Origin: Erythrobacter insulae
GTDB lineage: Bacteria; Pseudomonadota; Alphaproteobacteria; Sphingomonadales; Sphingomonadaceae
Length of the DNA stretch: 64,000 nucleotides
NCBI RefSeq assembly: GCF_007004095.1
Contig: NZ_VHJK01000001.1
Coordinates: 1-64,000, forward strand
Direction: 5' to 3'
Below, in pieces: positions 27,353-36,724 of this stretch. The position numbers were made by a program, and so were the translations under genes. Below the pieces are notes generated by a model. That model did no database searches. It worked only from the letters and a program-made list of their open reading frames with translations, and had not been told where the DNA came from. Numbering within the stretch: the stretch's first letter is position 1; the number at the start of each line of letters is the position of its first letter.

Positions 27353-27544
27353 TTAGATAATAAAGGCGAGCACCGCTGCGGTCACCGCAACATAGGTGGT
27401 TGCAAAGCCGCGAACGTCATCAGCGGTCAGCCGCCACAGCGTTTCGGCGGGAATGACATTCAGATCGGCCTTTACGCTTGGCGGAAGGCTAGCGCGAAAC
27501 GGGTGGCGACATGTTTCATCGGTAAGGACTAGGCTGCGACGCAT
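27353..27544 (-). CDS. Small tail-anchored membrane protein (63 residues)
   Basis: No known family is recognised. The protein has a polar N-terminal 45 residues ('RASLPPSVKADLNVIPAE', 'WRLTADDVRGFATTYV') and a single C-terminal hydrophobic segment ('YVAVTAAVLAFII'). This is a tail-anchor layout. The ATG is preceded by GAGAGA at 4-base spacing. It is convergent with the MFS gene, leaving 12 bases between stops. Coding potential is supported by the ribosome binding site and sensible composition only. Confidence 0.55.
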   Translation of the reverse strand: MRRSLVLTDETCRHPFRASLPPSVKADLNVIPAETLWRLTADDVRGFATTYVAVTAAVLAFII

Positions 27545-27748
27545 ATTCTCTCTCGGAATGTATGTGCTTCGACCGGTGTGTTACGCGATTTTAACAATTT
27601 CTTAACCCCTTGCCCCCGGATCGCTTATCCCCTGTCACAGAGCGGGACAGAAGCGGCGTTTTGCTAACCATCTTTGCTGTGATTGCCCTTCGTCCCTGCC
27701 CCCGCTAAGCGCCGGTGACGGATCGAAAAGGTTGGGGAGAGACGGATC

Positions 27749-29434
27749 GTGGGCACAACGTTGAAAAGCGCTGCACAATTGTTGGTGGAATGCCTTGCCG
27801 AGCAGGGTACAGATCGCATCTTCACGGTACCCGGAGAAAGCTTTCTTGCGGTTCTGGATGCGCTGCATGACACAGCCGCCATCGAAACCGTCATTTGCCG
27901 TCAGGAAGGCGGAGCTGCGTTCATGGCCTGCGCAGATGGCGCGATGAACGCCGCTGGGTCCGGGCGCCCCGGCATCGCTTTCGTCACGCGCGGCCCCGGC
28001 GCCACCAATGCCAGCATCGGAGTGCATGTCGCACATCAGGATTCGCAGCCAATGATCCTGTTCGTGGGCGATGTTGCCCGAAATATGCGCGACCGGGAGG
28101 GTTTTCAGGAGGTTGATTTCAGCGCCTATTTTGGGCCCATTTGCAAATGGGTCACGCGCATTGATGATCCGGCCCGTATTCCAGAATATATCGCACGGGC
28201 ATACTCGGTCGCGATCAGCGGGCGGCCCGGTCCGGTCGTTGTCGCGCTGCCCGAAGATATGCTGTGTGATCACGTAGACGATGCAATTGCGCCGCGCCCT
28301 TTCACCACGCGGCCGCCGCAGGCGGTTTGTCCCGATGCGATGCAGGCGCTGTTCGGCCTGATTTCAGACGCAGCCAGCCCCATTGCGATTATCGGCGGCG
28401 CTGGATGGAACACCAAAGCGCGCGATCACTTTCAACAATTCGCCGAGAATATTGGACTGCCCGTGGCAACGGCGTTTCGCCGTCAGGATGCGATCTCTCC
28501 GGATTCCGCCGTTTATGCCGGAAATATGGGATACGGACCCAATCCCAAACTGGTTCAGCGGGTGAAGGACGCAGACCTGATCATCGCAGTCGGAGCGCGA
28601 TTGGGAGAAGCAACAACAGACGGGTACGAAGTCCCGACTTTGGAACATCCCGATCAATTGCTGGTCCACATCCATCCCGACGCAAACGAACTGGGCCGGG
28701 TTTACAAAACCGATCTTGAGATGTGCTGTTCGGTTGATGAATTCGCCGAAGCCGCTGCTTTGTGGGAAGATAGCGCCGTGATCCCGTTTGACGCCGGGGC
28801 GCAGGCCAATCGAGAATGGCGTGAATGGGCAAGCGCCGCGCCGTCAGAAACCGCGCCCGCGCTTGATATGGCGGCCTGTGTCACGCACATGCGAGAGGCG
28901 CTGCCCAAAGACAGCATCATCTGCAACGGCGCAGGCAATTTTGCCGGATGGTGGCACCGGTATTGGCGCTATGCAGGGTATCCCAGCCAGCTCGCGCCAA
29001 CCGCTGGCGCGATGGGATACGGTGTGCCCGCCGCTGTCGCTGCGGCTTTGCGTCATCCCGAAAGACAAGTGGTCGCCGTGGCGGGCGACGGTGATTTCCT
29101 GATGAATGGTCAGGAACTCGCCACAGCCGTTCAGCACGGTGCCAATCTGCTTGTGCTGGTGATCGACAACGGAGCATATGGCACGATCCGTATGCATCAG
29201 GAGCGCGAATACCCTGCGCGTGTTTCCGGCACGCAGCTATCCAATCCCGATTTTGCCATGCTTGGCGCGGCCTTTGGCGGGTGGAGCGCGGTGGCCACTA
29301 CAACGCAGGAATTCATCGATGCTCTGGCACAGGCCCAGACACGCCAGGGTTTGCGGCTGATCCATATGAAAATCGATATCGAACAGCTCGCGGCGAGCGG
29401 CGCAACGGTCAGCGCCCTGCGCGCCAAAGCTTAG
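27749..29434 (+). CDS. Thiamine-diphosphate-dependent enzyme, acetolactate-synthase-like
   Basis: 561 residues, full length for the family, starting at GTG with GGGAGA upstream. The order is a Pyr domain with catalytic Glu53 in 'CRQEGGAAFMACADGAM', a central nucleotide-type domain ('PIAIIGGAGWNTKARDHF') and a PP domain. The PP domain carries the diphosphate motif in 'GDGDFLMNGQELATAVQHG' and 'IDNGAYGTIRMHQ'. Family members include acetolactate synthase, glyoxylate carboligase and several decarboxylases. There is no regulatory small-subunit gene beside it, so it is probably not the main IlvB. The substrate cannot be told. Confidence 0.85.
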   Translation: MGTTLKSAAQLLVECLAEQGTDRIFTVPGESFLAVLDALHDTAAIETVICRQEGGAAFMACADGAMNAAGSGRPGIAFVTRGPGATNASIGVHVAHQDSQPMILFVGDVARNMRDREGFQEVDFSAYFGPICKWVTRIDDPARIPEYIARAYSVAISGRPGPVVVALPEDMLCDHVDDAIAPRPFTTRPPQAVCPDAMQALFGLISDAASPIAIIGGAGWNTKARDHFQQFAENIGLPVATAFRRQDAISPDSAVYAGNMGYGPNPKLVQRVKDADLIIAVGARLGEATTDGYEVPTLEHPDQLLVHIHPDANELGRVYKTDLEMCCSVDEFAEAAALWEDSAVIPFDAGAQANREWREWASAAPSETAPALDMAACVTHMREALPKDSIICNGAGNFAGWWHRYWRYAGYPSQLAPTAGAMGYGVPAAVAAALRHPERQVVAVAGDGDFLMNGQELATAVQHGANLLVLVIDNGAYGTIRMHQEREYPARVSGTQLSNPDFAMLGAAFGGWSAVATTTQEFIDALAQAQTRQGLRLIHMKIDIEQLAASGATVSALRAKA

Positions 29435-29437
29435 GGT

Positions 29438-29854
29438 TTAGCCCTCCGCCATCTCGCAAATCCATTTCCATTCATCCGGCTTGATCGAGGCGACCGACAG
29501 GCGGGACAACCGGACAAGATCGCAATCCTGCAGTCTGGGCTCTGCCTTGATCTGTTTTAGCGAAACCGGATTATCGAATTTGCATTTGGGTTTGACCTTT
29601 ACAGCCGCCCATTTGCCCGTCTCGTCAGTGGGATCGAGGATATCCGCGACGCTGACTGTGCAGATCCCGACAATCTCCAACCCCTCTCGCGAGTGATAGA
29701 AAAAGCATTCGTCGCCGACATTCATCGCTTTGAGATTGTTTTTGGCAAGGTGATTGCGGACGCCGTCCCACGTGCCCTCTTTCTCGGCCACCAAATCGTC
29801 CCAGCTGTATTTGAACGGTTCGGATTTAATCAGCCAAAATTTCTGCTCGGCCAT
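29438..29854 (-). CDS. EVE domain-containing protein
   Basis: 138 residues from ATG 29854, which follows AGGAGCG. It is a single EVE (PUA-like) domain, with 'FWLIKSEPFKYSWDDLVAEK', 'WDGVRNHLAKNNLKAMNVGD', 'CFFYHSREGLEIVGI' and 'ADPTDE'-like turns. EVE domains have an aromatic cage that reads modified bases in DNA or RNA, as in human THYN1. Stand-alone bacterial copies are common near housekeeping genes and uncharacterised. The gene is convergent with the thiamine-diphosphate enzyme (3 bases between stops). Confidence 0.9.
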   Translation of the reverse strand: MAEQKFWLIKSEPFKYSWDDLVAEKEGTWDGVRNHLAKNNLKAMNVGDECFFYHSREGLEIVGICTVSVADILDPTDETGKWAAVKVKPKCKFDNPVSLKQIKAEPRLQDCDLVRLSRLSVASIKPDEWKWICEMAEG

Positions 29855-30054
29855 GAATAGCGCTCCTGATCGATTGCTGAAGATGCGGCATCTGCCTAGC
29901 CACGCAGACGCATCGCGGCCAGCCCTTGGCGCGCTATCCACCAGAATTAACCCGATTTTTATCGAAACGCGGCATTAACGCCGGATCACGACCCCGATTT
30001 CGGGATCTCCATTTAATCGGGCTGGCAATCCCCGGGTAAAGCGAAGCAGGAACG

Positions 30055-31713
30055 GTGACTGAAAAAACGACCAATCATCGCTTTGGAAGCGCGGAAAAAG
30101 ACATGGTTGCGCTCGGCATTGCAACGGCTGCGATCATCATGTTCGTCGGCACCGGCGGAACTGTTCTGCCCAGTGTGATCGACGCGATTTTTGCCGATGG
30201 CAAGGGTCCCGATAAACTGCTGGTCAATGCGCTGCTTTTGAATATCGCGCTGATCATCTTTGGCTGGCGCCGGTATCGTCAGCTCGTTTTTGAGATTTCC
30301 GAACGCAGACGCGCCGAGGCGCAGGCGCGCGAACTGGCCGAGATTGACCCGCTTACCGGATGCCTGAATCGCCGAAGCATGAGCGCCGCGACCGATCAGC
30401 TTCGCGAACGCGCCGCCGCGCGCGGGCATGCCATCGCGTATGGCATGATCGACCTCGACAATTTCAAACAGATCAATGATATGCACGGCCATTCGATTGG
30501 CGACGATGTGCTTGTGATACTGGCCGAAAGAATGCGCGAACAATTGCCTGAAAATGCCATTTTGGCGCGGCTGGGCGGTGACGAATTTTCGTTTGTCCTG
30601 TCCTATGATCCGGCACATCGGAACCGCATCGATGAACTGGTCATCCGCATGTTTGATCACGTAATTCTGCCGTTTCGCCTGAAAACTCTGGTGATCGATG
30701 CAACCATGTCGATTGGTGTTGCAACAGATCAAGATGGTGGCGCGCAAAATTTCGCTGTCACCAATTCCGATGAGCTGATGCACCGCGCGGATATCGCAAT
30801 GTATCACGCCAAAAAGCAGGGAAAGAACCGCTATTTCTGGTTTGAATCGGCGATGGAAAACGAACTGCGTTTCCGCAACGAAATGGAATCGGGCATCCGG
30901 CGCGCACTGGAAAACGACGAATTTGTGCCATTCTATGAACAGCAGATCGACCTCACGACTGGCGAGCTGTCCGGTTTTGAGATGCTTGCCCGGTGGCAGT
31001 CCCCGGAATTGGGCCTCGTCAGCCCCGATATCTTCATTCCGATAGCGGAAGAGATCGGTATTATCGCCGACCTGTCCGAACAATTGATCGGCAAAGCCTT
31101 TGCCGATGCGCGTTTGTGGGATGAAAACCTGACTTTGTCAGTCAACATTTCGCCGGTGCAGTTGCGCGACCCATGGTTCGCCCAGAAACTGCTCAAAATG
31201 CTGGTTGAACACAATTTCCCTGCACAGCGCCTGGAAATCGAGATCACCGAAAGCTGCCTGCATGACAATGTGGGAATGGTTCATTCGATGATCACCAGCC
31301 TCCGCAATCAGGGTGTTTCCATCAGCCTGGATGATTTTGGCACCGGCTATTCCAGCCTCGAACAATTGCGGTCATTGCCGTTTGACCGGCTGAAAATCGA
31401 TCGTTCTTTCGTTAGCGAACTGCGCCACAACAAAAGCGGGCGAACCATCGTCGATGCGATTGTATCGCTTGGCAGAGGCCTTGATCTGCCGATTACGGCC
31501 GAAGGCATCGAAAGCGAAGCGATCCTCGAAACGCTCAAAAACCTTGGCGATTTCAAGGGACAAGGATACTATTTTGGCAAGCCCGAACCATCAAACGCGG
31601 TGTTTGACCGGCTGCGCCGCCTGAACCTTTTGGTGGGCGAATCCAGACCGGAGCTGTTGTTGGAAAACGTGGCACAATCGCAGGAACCGCAGCGCGCGAA
31701 CGCCCAGCTTTAA
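30055..31713 (+). CDS. Membrane-bound GGDEF-EAL protein (cyclic di-GMP enzyme)
   Basis: 552 residues from a GTG start. Two membrane helices (about residues 15-45 and 58-78) precede a GGDEF domain with an intact motif at 174-178 ('LGGDEFSFVL'). An EAL domain follows. Its signature is EML instead of EAL, with the metal-binding Glu309 kept, and 'DDFGTGYSS' has Asp426/Asp427 intact. Both halves look catalytically competent, so the protein could make or destroy cyclic di-GMP. There is no obvious sensor domain beyond the membrane helices. It stands alone. Confidence 0.93.
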   Translation: MTEKTTNHRFGSAEKDMVALGIATAAIIMFVGTGGTVLPSVIDAIFADGKGPDKLLVNALLLNIALIIFGWRRYRQLVFEISERRRAEAQARELAEIDPLTGCLNRRSMSAATDQLRERAAARGHAIAYGMIDLDNFKQINDMHGHSIGDDVLVILAERMREQLPENAILARLGGDEFSFVLSYDPAHRNRIDELVIRMFDHVILPFRLKTLVIDATMSIGVATDQDGGAQNFAVTNSDELMHRADIAMYHAKKQGKNRYFWFESAMENELRFRNEMESGIRRALENDEFVPFYEQQIDLTTGELSGFEMLARWQSPELGLVSPDIFIPIAEEIGIIADLSEQLIGKAFADARLWDENLTLSVNISPVQLRDPWFAQKLLKMLVEHNFPAQRLEIEITESCLHDNVGMVHSMITSLRNQGVSISLDDFGTGYSSLEQLRSLPFDRLKIDRSFVSELRHNKSGRTIVDAIVSLGRGLDLPITAEGIESEAILETLKNLGDFKGQGYYFGKPEPSNAVFDRLRRLNLLVGESRPELLLENVAQSQEPQRANAQL

Positions 31714-31785
31714 AGGCCTGCGCACCAGCGTTCATCAGCCATAGACTAGACGCCGGGCAAGCGGGTGCATAGATGCACCAACACT

Positions 31786-32595
31786 ATGCGCGTCCCCTTC
31801 ATCAAAATGCATGGCCTCGGCAATGATTTCATCGTGCTCGACGCGCGCGAAACCGCCCTGCCCGCAATTCCGAGCAATTTTGCCAATCGCCTTGCCGACC
31901 GCCGCGAAGGGATCGGCTGCGATCAACTGATCGTGCTTGAACCGAGTGATACGTGCGATTTTCGTATGCGCATTTTCAATTCCGATGGCAGCGAAGTCGA
32001 AGCCTGCGGCAATGCCAGCCGGGCGGTGGCGTTGCTGCATGGGCAACCTGCCAAGGTCGAAACCGGCGGCGGCGCGATCACGCTTGAGCCGGCAACCGGC
32101 GGCGCAAGCGTCGATATGGGCAGCCCCAAATTCGAATGGGACGCGATCCCGCTCGCTTATGCGATGGACACAGCGAACATGCCAGTCGGTTGGGACATGC
32201 TGGATGCACCCATGGCCGTGAATGTCGGCAATCCGCATGTGATCTTTTTCACAGACGATGCGGATGCGGTCGACCTTGCGGCAATCGGCCCGGCGATCGA
32301 AACCGATCCGCTCTTTCCAGAACGCATCAATGTGAACGTCGCGAGCATTGCGGGCGACAACCACCTGACCCTCCATGTATGGGAACGCGGTGCGGGCCTG
32401 ACGCGGGCCTGCGGCACGGGCGCCTGCGCAACCGCTGTGGCAGCGATCCGCAAAGGTATCGCGAAAAGCCCCGTCACCGTTACCCTGCCCGGCGGCGATC
32501 TCAACATTGCATGGGAACAAGGCGGCACGATCCGCATGACCGGCCCCGCGACAGAGGCATTTCGCGGCACCTTCGAATGGGACGATTATTCGTGA
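31786..32595 (+). CDS. dapF: Diaminopimelate epimerase
   Basis: 269 residues from the ATG at 31786 (MRVPFIKMHGLGNDF, the family's opening). The two catalytic cysteines are Cys74 in EACGNAS and Cys209 in RACGTGACAT. The enzyme converts LL- to meso-diaminopimelate for lysine and peptidoglycan. It is the first gene of a run with mtaB, ftsY and yciB: its stop overlaps the next start by four bases (GTGA). Confidence 0.97.
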   Translation: MRVPFIKMHGLGNDFIVLDARETALPAIPSNFANRLADRREGIGCDQLIVLEPSDTCDFRMRIFNSDGSEVEACGNASRAVALLHGQPAKVETGGGAITLEPATGGASVDMGSPKFEWDAIPLAYAMDTANMPVGWDMLDAPMAVNVGNPHVIFFTDDADAVDLAAIGPAIETDPLFPERINVNVASIAGDNHLTLHVWERGAGLTRACGTGACATAVAAIRKGIAKSPVTVTLPGGDLNIAWEQGGTIRMTGPATEAFRGTFEWDDYS

Positions 32596-33782
32596 GCGCG
32601 CCCGCTGAAATCAAGCCGGAAGTGATTTCACTGGGTTGCCGCCTGAACCTCGCCGAAAGCGAGCGTATGCGCGCGATGCTCGCCGACGCGGGCGATGTTG
32701 TAGTGGTGAACTCCTGCGCGGTCACATCCGAAGCCGTGCGCCAAACCCGTCAGGCTATTCGCAAGGCGCGGCGCGCGCGGCCCGACGCACGCCTGATCGT
32801 CACGGGCTGCGCTGCGGATATTGAGCGGGACCAGCTGGCCGATATGCCCGAGGTGGACGGGTTGATCGCAAACGAGCGCAAACTCGATCCGCGCAGCTGG
32901 AACGCGCCTGTCGCCGAAACGCCGATTGCGCCGACCAAAACACGCGCCTTTATTGCGGTGCAAAATGGCTGCGATCACGATTGCACATTCTGCGTCATCC
33001 CGCAGGGGCGCGGCAAAAGCCGTTCGCTGTCTATCACAGAGGCGCTTCGCGAAGTGGAACAACACCTTGCCCAAGGCGCCAAGGAAGCTGTCCTTACCGG
33101 AGTGGACCTGACGAGTTGGGGACATGATCTGCCAGGCGAACCGAAACTGGGGGCGCTGGCTGGTGCGATTTTGGCCGAGTTCCCGGAACTTGCCCGGCTG
33201 CGCCTGTCCTCTCTCGACGGGATCGAGATTGACGAGCAGTTGTTTGAACTTTTCGCCAGCGAACCACGCGTGATGCCGCACCTTCACCTGTCATTGCAGC
33301 ACGGCGCGGACCTCATTTTGAAACGGATGAAACGCCGCCATTTGCGCGCCGATGCGGTCGATTTGGTGCTGGGTTTAAAGGCCCGCAGGCCCGAAATCAC
33401 GGTCGGAGCCGATCTGATGGCGGGTTTCCCGACAGAGACTGACGCGCATCATGCTGATAACGTTTCGATCATCACAGAGCTTGGGCTTGCGCACGGCCAT
33501 ATTTTTCCATTCTCCCCGCGCCCTGGCACCCCAGCGGCGCGGATGCCGCAAATGGACCGCTCCATAATCAAATCGCGCGCCGCCGAATTGCGCAGCGCGG
33601 TATCGGATGTGCGCGCCGCATGGCTTTCCAGTCTTGTGGGTGAAACACTGCCCGTCCTCGCCGAGCGCGACGGAACGGGCTATGCGCCGAACTATGCCCG
33701 TGTGCGTCTGTCCGAAGATACACAGGTAGGCGATATTGTGAATGTGACCGTGCGCGGGATCGAGGAAGGCCTGTTGGTATGA
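32592..33782 (+). CDS. mtaB: tRNA (t6A37) methylthiotransferase MtaB
   Basis: 396 residues from a GTG at 32592 that overlaps the dapF stop. The open frame reaches further back into dapF, but that part is only dapF read in another frame. The N-terminal UPF0004 cluster ligands are Cys16, Cys42 and Cys73. The radical-SAM cluster is Cys127, Cys131 and Cys134 (CDHDCTFC). A short TRAM-like end follows ('LPVLAERDGTGYAPNYA'). The enzyme adds a methylthio group to t6A at position 37 of ANN-decoding tRNAs. It is translationally coupled to dapF and ftsY. Confidence 0.93.
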   Translation: MSAPAEIKPEVISLGCRLNLAESERMRAMLADAGDVVVVNSCAVTSEAVRQTRQAIRKARRARPDARLIVTGCAADIERDQLADMPEVDGLIANERKLDPRSWNAPVAETPIAPTKTRAFIAVQNGCDHDCTFCVIPQGRGKSRSLSITEALREVEQHLAQGAKEAVLTGVDLTSWGHDLPGEPKLGALAGAILAEFPELARLRLSSLDGIEIDEQLFELFASEPRVMPHLHLSLQHGADLILKRMKRRHLRADAVDLVLGLKARRPEITVGADLMAGFPTETDAHHADNVSIITELGLAHGHIFPFSPRPGTPAARMPQMDRSIIKSRAAELRSAVSDVRAAWLSSLVGETLPVLAERDGTGYAPNYARVRLSEDTQVGDIVNVTVRGIEEGLLV

Positions 33783-34702
33783 GCGAGACGAGTTGGAGCG
33801 AAAAGCTGCTTGGCGGATTTCGCAAGACGTCTGACCGGCTCAGCGAAAACCTCGTTGGTATCGCTGGCGGGGGTAAGCTGGATGATGGAACGCTCGACGA
33901 TATCGAAGATGCGCTGATCATCTCCGATCTTGGCCCTGCGGCGGCGGCGCGCATTCGCGATAAGCTTGCCAATAAACAGTTCGGCAAAGAGATCACCCAG
34001 AACGAACTGAAAGAAGCCGTTGCCGAAGAAATCGCAGAGATCCTTCGTCCGGTTGCAAAACCGCTTGAGATAACCGCCTTCCCGCGCCCGCAAGTCATCC
34101 TTGTTATCGGCGTCAACGGGTCGGGCAAGACAACGACGATCGCCAAACTTGCGCATCTTTTTACCGAAGATGATTACGGCGTTTTGCTGGCGGCGGGCGA
34201 CACTTTCCGCGCTGCGGCCATTGGACAGCTCGCCACATGGGCAGAGCGTGCCGGCGTAGACATTGTGCGCGGGCCGGAAGGCGGCGATCCCGCTTCCATT
34301 GTGTTCGATGCGGTCAAGCAGGCCACCGACACCGGAATAGACGCGCTGGTGGTGGACACCGCCGGACGGCTTCAGAACAAACGCGAGCTGATGGACGAGC
34401 TGGAGAAGATCCGCCGCGTTCTGGGGCGGCTCAACCCGGAGGCTCCGCATGATGTCGTGCTTGTGCTGGATGCAACCAACGGGCAGAACGCGCTGTCACA
34501 GATCGACGTTTTCAAAGAAGTCGCGGGCGTCACCGGTCTGATCATGACCAAGCTGGATGGAACCGCGCGCGGCGGTGTTCTGGTCGCCGCAGCCGAACAA
34601 TATGGGCTGCCGATCCATGCCATCGGTGTGGGTGAGAAAATGGAAGACCTGCGCCCGTTCGATCCCGACCTTGTCGCCCGCGTGATTGCAGGAGTGGCGT
34701 AA
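33779..34702 (+). CDS. ftsY: Signal recognition particle receptor FtsY
   Basis: 307 residues. The protein has the N domain and the SRP GTPase G domain: P-loop 'GVNGSGKTTTIAKLA', 'DTAGRLQNKREL', 'TKLDGTARGG' and a C-terminal 'GVGEKMEDLRPFDP'. The acidic A domain of E. coli FtsY is absent, as in many alphaproteobacteria. It docks ribosome-SRP complexes to the inner membrane. The ATG overlaps the mtaB stop by four bases and its own stop overlaps the yciB start by one. Confidence 0.97.
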   Translation: MSETSWSEKLLGGFRKTSDRLSENLVGIAGGGKLDDGTLDDIEDALIISDLGPAAAARIRDKLANKQFGKEITQNELKEAVAEEIAEILRPVAKPLEITAFPRPQVILVIGVNGSGKTTTIAKLAHLFTEDDYGVLLAAGDTFRAAAIGQLATWAERAGVDIVRGPEGGDPASIVFDAVKQATDTGIDALVVDTAGRLQNKRELMDELEKIRRVLGRLNPEAPHDVVLVLDATNGQNALSQIDVFKEVAGVTGLIMTKLDGTARGGVLVAAAEQYGLPIHAIGVGEKMEDLRPFDPDLVARVIAGVA

Positions 34703-35343
34703 TGTCAGACACTGAAAAACCCAAATCCGGCTGGCTCAATTTGCTGGTCGATTACGGCCCGCTGCTGATATTCCTCGCAGTGTTCAAACTCTATCCCGTG
34801 CCCGCAGACACGCAATTCGGCGAAGTCGCGCCGGTCATCTATGGCACCATCGCCTTTATGGTCGCAGCGGTGATTGCATTGGCTTTCAGCAAGCTCAAAC
34901 TTGGGCATGTATCGCCTATGCTATGGCTGTCGACCGTGCTGATCGTAGGTTTTGGCGCGCTGACCATATTCTTTGGCGATCCGCGGTTTGTGCAGCTTAA
35001 ACCGACGATAATTTACGGCATTTTCGGCGTCGCGCTGATCGCTGGTTTCGCCATGGGCAAACCGTTGCTCAAAATCCTGCTGGAGGCCGCATTTGAAGGC
35101 GTCGACGAACATGGCTGGCTCAAATTGTCGCGCAATTGGGGCGTGTTCTTTCTCGCGCTGGCTGGCCTTAACGAAGCGCTCGTCGCCTATATGACTTTCG
35201 AAGGCTGGCTATGGGCAAAGCTGTGGGTGTTCATGCCGATCAGCCTGATCTTCACGATGGCCAACATCCCGATGCTGCTCAAACACGGGCTGGATGTGGG
35301 ACAGGAAGACGACGTAATCAAAAACGAGCCACCAACGGCTTAA
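34702..35343 (+). CDS. yciB: Inner membrane septation protein YciB/IspZ
   Basis: 213 residues with five or six membrane helices. Characteristic blocks are 'WLNLLVDYGPLLIFLAVF', 'DPRFVQLKPTIIYGIFGVAL', 'WLKLSRNWGVFFLALAGLNE' and 'WVFMPISLIFTMANIPMLLK'. YciB proteins affect cell-envelope integrity and division through contact with elongation and division proteins. It is coupled to ftsY through a TAATG junction and followed 16 bases later by the M24 peptidase gene. Confidence 0.93.
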   Translation: MSDTEKPKSGWLNLLVDYGPLLIFLAVFKLYPVPADTQFGEVAPVIYGTIAFMVAAVIALAFSKLKLGHVSPMLWLSTVLIVGFGALTIFFGDPRFVQLKPTIIYGIFGVALIAGFAMGKPLLKILLEAAFEGVDEHGWLKLSRNWGVFFLALAGLNEALVAYMTFEGWLWAKLWVFMPISLIFTMANIPMLLKHGLDVGQEDDVIKNEPPTA

Positions 35344-35359
35344 AACGCAAGGGGATTTC

Positions 35360-36724
35360 ATGGTTCGACTATTCGCCGCGTCGCTTTCAACGATTGCGGT
35401 TCTCGCCGCGCCCCCTTTAACCGCTGCTCCCTCGCCTCCCATTCCGATGAGCGAGACAGAACAATCCGCGCCTGCGTTGCCGCCGATCCTCTCCATGCGG
35501 GAACGCGCCAAGGTGATCGACGGTATCCTTGCCGAGCGGCTGGACACCGTGATTCCCCAGATCATGCGCGAGGAAGGCGTCGATCTGTGGCTGATGATGA
35601 GCCGCGAATATTTTGAAGAGCCGGTGGTCGCCAGCATGCTCGATGCGAAAAGCATGTCGGCGCGGCGGCGCACCATCCTGATCTTTCATGATCCGGGCAA
35701 TGGCGCCCCGATCGAACGCCTGACGGTCAGCCGCTATGGCCTTGCCGGATTGTTTGAGCCGTCTTGGGCACCCGAGGACGAGCCCGATCAATGGCAGGCC
35801 GTTGCCGACATCATCGCCGCGCGCGATCCGGCGAAAATTGCGATCAATTATTCCGATATCACCGCTTTTGGTGACGGTATGACGCACAGCCAGTTTATGG
35901 CGATGAGCAAGGCACTTTCGCCTGAACACCGTGAGCGGATCGTTTCGGGCGAAACATTAAGCGTGCGCTGGCTGGAAACGCGCATCGCATCAGAAATGGA
36001 GCTTTACCCATCCATTGTGCGCACCGCCCATGCGATCATTGCAGAGGCGTTTTCCCGCAAGGTTATCACCCCCGGCACAACAACCGCCGCCGATGTCCAA
36101 TGGTGGTACCGCGATCGGCTCGCAAAGCTGGGCCTGACGCCGTGGTTCCACCCCAGCATCGGCATTCAGCGCGAGGGGGCACAAGGTATGCTGGATGGCG
36201 ACACTGTGATCCAGCACGGCGATCTTCTCTGGACCGATTTCGGCATCACCTATCTGCGGCTCAACACCGATACTCAGCACCTCGCCTATGTCCTGAAACC
36301 AGGCGAGACCAAGGTGCCCGCAGGCCTTGCCGCTGGCCTTAAAAATTCGAACCGCGTGCAGGATATTCTGGCCGCCAATTTCGAGGTTGGCCGCCCCGGT
36401 AATGTCGCCATGCTGAAATCGCGCAGTGAAGCCATTGCCGAGGGGCTTGATCCCTCAATCTATACCCATCCCATCGGTACACACGGCCACGGCGCAGGCC
36501 CCGCCATCGGGTTCTGGGACAATCAGGAATACGACCCGCGCGGCGCAGGCCCAATCAATGCGAACACCGCATGGTCAATTGAACTGACGACCTATGCCGA
36601 AGTGCCCGAATGGGGCGGACAACGCGTGGATTTCCGCACCGAGGAAGACGCGTTCTTCGATGGCAAAACCGTGCGCTATATCGACGGTCGTCAGACTGAA
36701 ATTACGGTGATTGGCCCGCAATAA
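35360..36724 (+). CDS. Exported M24-family metallopeptidase (Xaa-Pro aminopeptidase-like)
   Basis: 454 residues with a signal peptide (about residues 1-22, 'LFAASLSTIAVLAAPPLTAA'). A creatinase-type N-terminal domain and a pita-bread M24 domain follow. Probable metal ligands are the Asp residues in 'LLWTDFGITYLRLNTDTQH', the His in 'GTHGHGAGPAIG', the Glu in 'SIELTTYAE' and the Glu in 'RTEEDAFF'. Family members remove residues before proline. Its place after yciB suggests co-transcription. It ends convergent with the DUF389 gene, the two stops overlapping by 23 bases. Confidence 0.85.
   Translation: MVRLFAASLSTIAVLAAPPLTAAPSPPIPMSETEQSAPALPPILSMRERAKVIDGILAERLDTVIPQIMREEGVDLWLMMSREYFEEPVVASMLDAKSMSARRRTILIFHDPGNGAPIERLTVSRYGLAGLFEPSWAPEDEPDQWQAVADIIAARDPAKIAINYSDITAFGDGMTHSQFMAMSKALSPEHRERIVSGETLSVRWLETRIASEMELYPSIVRTAHAIIAEAFSRKVITPGTTTAADVQWWYRDRLAKLGLTPWFHPSIGIQREGAQGMLDGDTVIQHGDLLWTDFGITYLRLNTDTQHLAYVLKPGETKVPAGLAAGLKNSNRVQDILAANFEVGRPGNVAMLKSRSEAIAEGLDPSIYTHPIGTHGHGAGPAIGFWDNQEYDPRGAGPINANTAWSIELTTYAEVPEWGGQRVDFRTEEDAFFDGKTVRYIDGRQTEITVIGPQ

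Noticed and set aside
32136..32591. Upstream extension of the mtaB frame by 152 codons
   Set aside because: It reads dapF in another frame and gives a Cys/Arg/His-rich sequence unlike any MtaB. The GTG at 32592 gives the family start.
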